Source of the DNA: Gammaproteobacteria bacterium
Lineage (GTDB): Bacteria > Pseudomonadota > Gammaproteobacteria > Xanthomonadales > Rhodanobacteraceae
NCBI GenBank assembly: GCA_005877675.1
Contig: VBNZ01000109.1
Coordinates: forward strand, 29,837-37,248
Reading direction: 5' to 3'
Length of the DNA: 7,412 bases
Shown: positions 5,211 to 7,412 of the stretch, piece by piece
Numbering within the stretch: the stretch's first letter is position 1
How the letters are laid out: each line of letters begins with the position of its first letter
Position numbers and translations under genes: made by a program
The notes under the pieces: generated by a model
Told to the model about the DNA's origin: nothing
The model's database searches: none
Seen by the model: only the letters and a program-made list of their open reading frames with translations

Positions 5211-7412
5211 ATGTTGCGTAAACGAGGTTTGATGTGGGTCGCGCCGTTGCTGCTGGCGCTGGTGCTGGTCGCGCACGTCGACGCCAAGCCCGCCGATACG
5301 AGCGGCAGCATCCTGCTCAAGCCCACGCCGACACAGGCGCAGGCCGCGCTGATGGCCAAGCGCATCCTGACACGCATGCACTACAAGCCCGAGCGTGTCG
5401 ACGAGGCGATGTCGCGGCAGATCTTCGACCGCTACCTCGATGCGCTCGACGTCGATCGTCTGTTCTTCCTCAAGGCCGATGTCGATGCGTTCGCCGCATC
5501 GCGCGACAAGCTCGGCGACGCCTTCGACAATCAGGATCTGTCGGTTCCGTTTGCGATCTTCAATCTCTACATCCAGCGCGTCAGCGAGCGCACCGCGTAT
5601 GCGCGCGAGCAGCTCAAGAAAGGTTTCGATTTTTCGCAGGACGAAAGCTACCGCTTCCAGCGCGAGAAAGCGCCGTGGCCGGTGACGCAGGACGAAGTCA
5701 ACGACGTCTGGCGCAAGCGCGTGAAGAACGACTGGTTGCGCCTGAAGCTCGCGGGCAAGGAAGACGCGAAGATCCGCGAAATGCTCGACAAGCGTTACGC
5801 CAATTACAACGAGCGACTGCGCCAGCTCAACTCCGAAGACGTGTTCTCGACGTTCATGAACTCCTATGCGATGGCGATCGAGCCACACACCAATTATCTC
5901 GGCCCGCGCCAGGCTGAAAATTTCGATATCGCGATGAAGCTCTCACTCGAAGGCATCGGCGCGGTGCTGCAGCGCGAGGACGACTACACCGCGATCCGCG
6001 AGATCGTGCCGGGCGGCCCGGCTTCACAGTCGGGCAAGCTCAAGGTCGGCGATCGCATCGTCGGCGTCGGCCAGGGCGACGGCGGCCAGCTGACCGATGT
6101 GATCGGCTGGCGTCTGGACGACGTGGTCGAAAAAATCCGCGGCGCCAAAGACACGACCGTGCGCCTCGAAGTGCTGCCCGCCGATGCCGGTCCGGACGGC
6201 AAGCACATGACGATCGCGCTCGTGCGCAAGAAAATCATCGTCGAGGAGCAGGCCGCGAAGAGCTCGATCATCGAGACACACGATGGCGACGTGAGCCACA
6301 AGATCGGCGTGATCTCGCTGCCGACCTTCTATCAGGATTTCGAAGCGCGTCGTCGCGGCGATCGCAACTACAAGAGCGCCACACGCGATGTCGCGCGTCT
6401 GCTCGGCGAACTCAAGCAGCAGAAGGTCGAGGGCGTACTGGTCGATCTGCGCAACAACGGCGGCGGTTCGCTCAACGAAGCGACCGATCTGACCGGGCTG
6501 TTCATCGACAAGGGTCCGGTTGTGCAGGTGCGCAGCGCGGACGGCCGCATCGGCGCGGAGGAAGACGACAACGGCGGCATGGCGTGGTCGGGTCCGCTCG
6601 CGGTGCTGGTCAATCGCAATTCGGCGTCCGCGTCGGAAATCTTCGCTGCGGCAATCCAGGATTACGGCCGCGGCCTGATCATCGGCGAGCCGACCTATGG
6701 CAAGGGCACGGTGCAGAATCTGCTCGACCTCGATCAGATGCACGGCAACGAAAAGCCCGCCTACGGTGAGCTCAAGATGACCATCGCGCAGTTCTTCCGC
6801 GTCAACGGCGGTTCGACGCAGCTGCGTGGCGTGACGCCGGAGATCAAATTCCCGGTCACGGGCGATTTCGATCAGAACGGCGAGCAGAGCTACGACAACT
6901 CGCTGCCGTGGACTTCGATCCCGAGCGCGGACTACAAGCCCGCCGGCGATCCGACCACGCTCGTGCCACTGCTCGAGGCGCGCCACGCCAAGCGCGCTGC
7001 CGCCGACAAGGAATGGCTTGCGCTGCAGGCCGACATCGCCGACGTGCGCAAGCTGCGCGCGGAGACCACGATTTCGCTCAACGAAACCGCGCGCCGCGCC
7101 GAGCGCGACGAGCAGGAAACCAAGCGCAAGGAACGCCATCCGGAAGCGGTCACAGTGACAACGGCACCGGCGTCGGCCGGCGGCAAATCCAACGCTGCGT
7201 CCGCGGGCAAAGCGGTGGCAAATGCAGAGGATCGCAAAGCTGCGGATCCGGACGCGGTTAACGCGGTAAACCAGGTCGGAACGGTCGGCTCTTCGAATGG
7301 CGCCAAGCCCGGGCGACGTGTCGCCGGAGCCAACGCCAATCAGGACGACGGCCTGCAAGCCGACGAGCGCAGCCTCAAGGCTGATCTCGATGAGGAAAAG
7401 AAGCGCAAGGCC
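5211..7412 (+). CDS. prc: Carboxy-terminal processing (tail-specific) protease Prc, 3' end outside window
   Basis: This is a periplasmic S41 serine protease with 734 residues visible and no stop before the window edge (E. coli Prc has 682 in total). Residues 1-25 look like a Sec signal peptide (MLRKRG, hydrophobic core, cleavage near VDA). The N-terminal Tsp domain spans about 35-230, including FNLYIQRVSERTAYA and EPHTNYLGPR. The PDZ domain (about 238-325, LEGIGAVLQ, VGDRIVGVGQG) recognises substrate C-termini. The protease domain (about 340-545) has the Ser473/Lys498 dyad in NRNSASASEIFAAA and GEPTYGKGTVQ, aligning with E. coli Ser452/Lys477. The C-terminal DUF3340-like region begins near 555 with SYDNSLPW. 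An Ala/Ser/Gly/Asn-rich, probably disordered stretch (about 645-708) precedes a conserved-looking DDGLQADERSL. In E. coli, Prc trims FtsI and degrades the endopeptidase MepS with NlpI, so a role near peptidoglycan enzymes fits. Whether it cleaves its neighbours' products is unknown. Confidence 0.97.
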   Translation, partial: MLRKRGLMWVAPLLLALVLVAHVDAKPADTSGSILLKPTPTQAQAALMAKRILTRMHYKPERVDEAMSRQIFDRYLDALDVDRLFFLKADVDAFAASRDKLGDAFDNQDLSVPFAIFNLYIQRVSERTAYAREQLKKGFDFSQDESYRFQREKAPWPVTQDEVNDVWRKRVKNDWLRLKLAGKEDAKIREMLDKRYANYNERLRQLNSEDVFSTFMNSYAMAIEPHTNYLGPRQAENFDIAMKLSLEGIGAVLQREDDYTAIREIVPGGPASQSGKLKVGDRIVGVGQGDGGQLTDVIGWRLDDVVEKIRGAKDTTVRLEVLPADAGPDGKHMTIALVRKKIIVEEQAAKSSIIETHDGDVSHKIGVISLPTFYQDFEARRRGDRNYKSATRDVARLLGELKQQKVEGVLVDLRNNGGGSLNEATDLTGLFIDKGPVVQVRSADGRIGAEEDDNGGMAWSGPLAVLVNRNSASASEIFAAAIQDYGRGLIIGEPTYGKGTVQNLLDLDQMHGNEKPAYGELKMTIAQFFRVNGGSTQLRGVTPEIKFPVTGDFDQNGEQSYDNSLPWTSIPSADYKPAGDPTTLVPLLEARHAKRAAADKEWLALQADIADVRKLRAETTISLNETARRAERDEQETKRKERHPEAVTVTTAPASAGGKSNAASAGKAVANAEDRKAADPDAVNAVNQVGTVGSSNGAKPGRRVAGANANQDDGLQADERSLKADLDEEKKRKA

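Noticed and set aside
5234..5917. Plus-strand open frame overlapping the start of prc
   Set aside because: The product is an Arg/Ala-rich out-of-frame reading of prc, whose own frame has a good ribosome site, signal peptide and Tsp domain.
6024..7358. Long antisense open frame (444 codons) opposite prc
   Set aside because: It is rich in Arg, Ala and His with no recognisable motif, as expected from the reverse strand of GC-rich coding DNA, while the plus-strand frame encodes a complete Prc catalytic core.

Overview
The window looks like an ordinary, conserved stretch of chromosome from a GC-rich gammaproteobacterium, most likely of the Xanthomonadales/Lysobacterales (Xanthomonadaceae or Rhodanobacteraceae). 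The lineage call rests on the gene order mltB-rlpA-dacA-ybeD-lipB-lipA-prc, on the character of the proteins, and on a heptamer-built (ACTCGGG) inverted repeat of a kind I associate with intergenic spaces in that group. The lineage is inference. All genes are on the plus strand and the window is almost entirely coding.

Layout: bases 1-587 hold the 3' end of mltB (lytic transglycosylase). It overlaps rlpA (584-1570, septal lytic transglycosylase lipoprotein) by four bases. A 127-base gap holds a 14-bp tandem duplication and a weak candidate promoter. Then comes a tightly packed block: dacA (1698-3050, D,D-carboxypeptidase), ybeD (3047-3337, DUF493), lipB (3334-4134, octanoyltransferase) and lipA (4131-5147, lipoyl synthase). 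Every junction in this block is a 4-base stop/start overlap. A 63-base gap with a good ribosome binding site leads to prc (5211 to beyond the right edge), a periplasmic tail-specific protease.

Functionally the window mixes two themes. MltB, RlpA, DacA and Prc act in the periplasm on peptidoglycan or on the proteins that remodel it. LipB and LipA carry out de novo lipoate synthesis in the cytoplasm, with YbeD, a small ACT-like protein of unknown role, beside them. The dacA-ybeD-lipB-lipA order resembles that in Escherichia coli, so the mixture is old and not a local rearrangement.

The one clearly unusual feature is the inverted repeat at 3341-3446. It lies inside the first codons of lipB, is read through in frame, and adds about 35 low-complexity residues to the N-terminus of LipB. 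It also places a potential 30-bp hairpin just downstream of the lipB start codon. I see no phage, transposase, CRISPR, RNA gene, defence locus or novel multi-gene system here.
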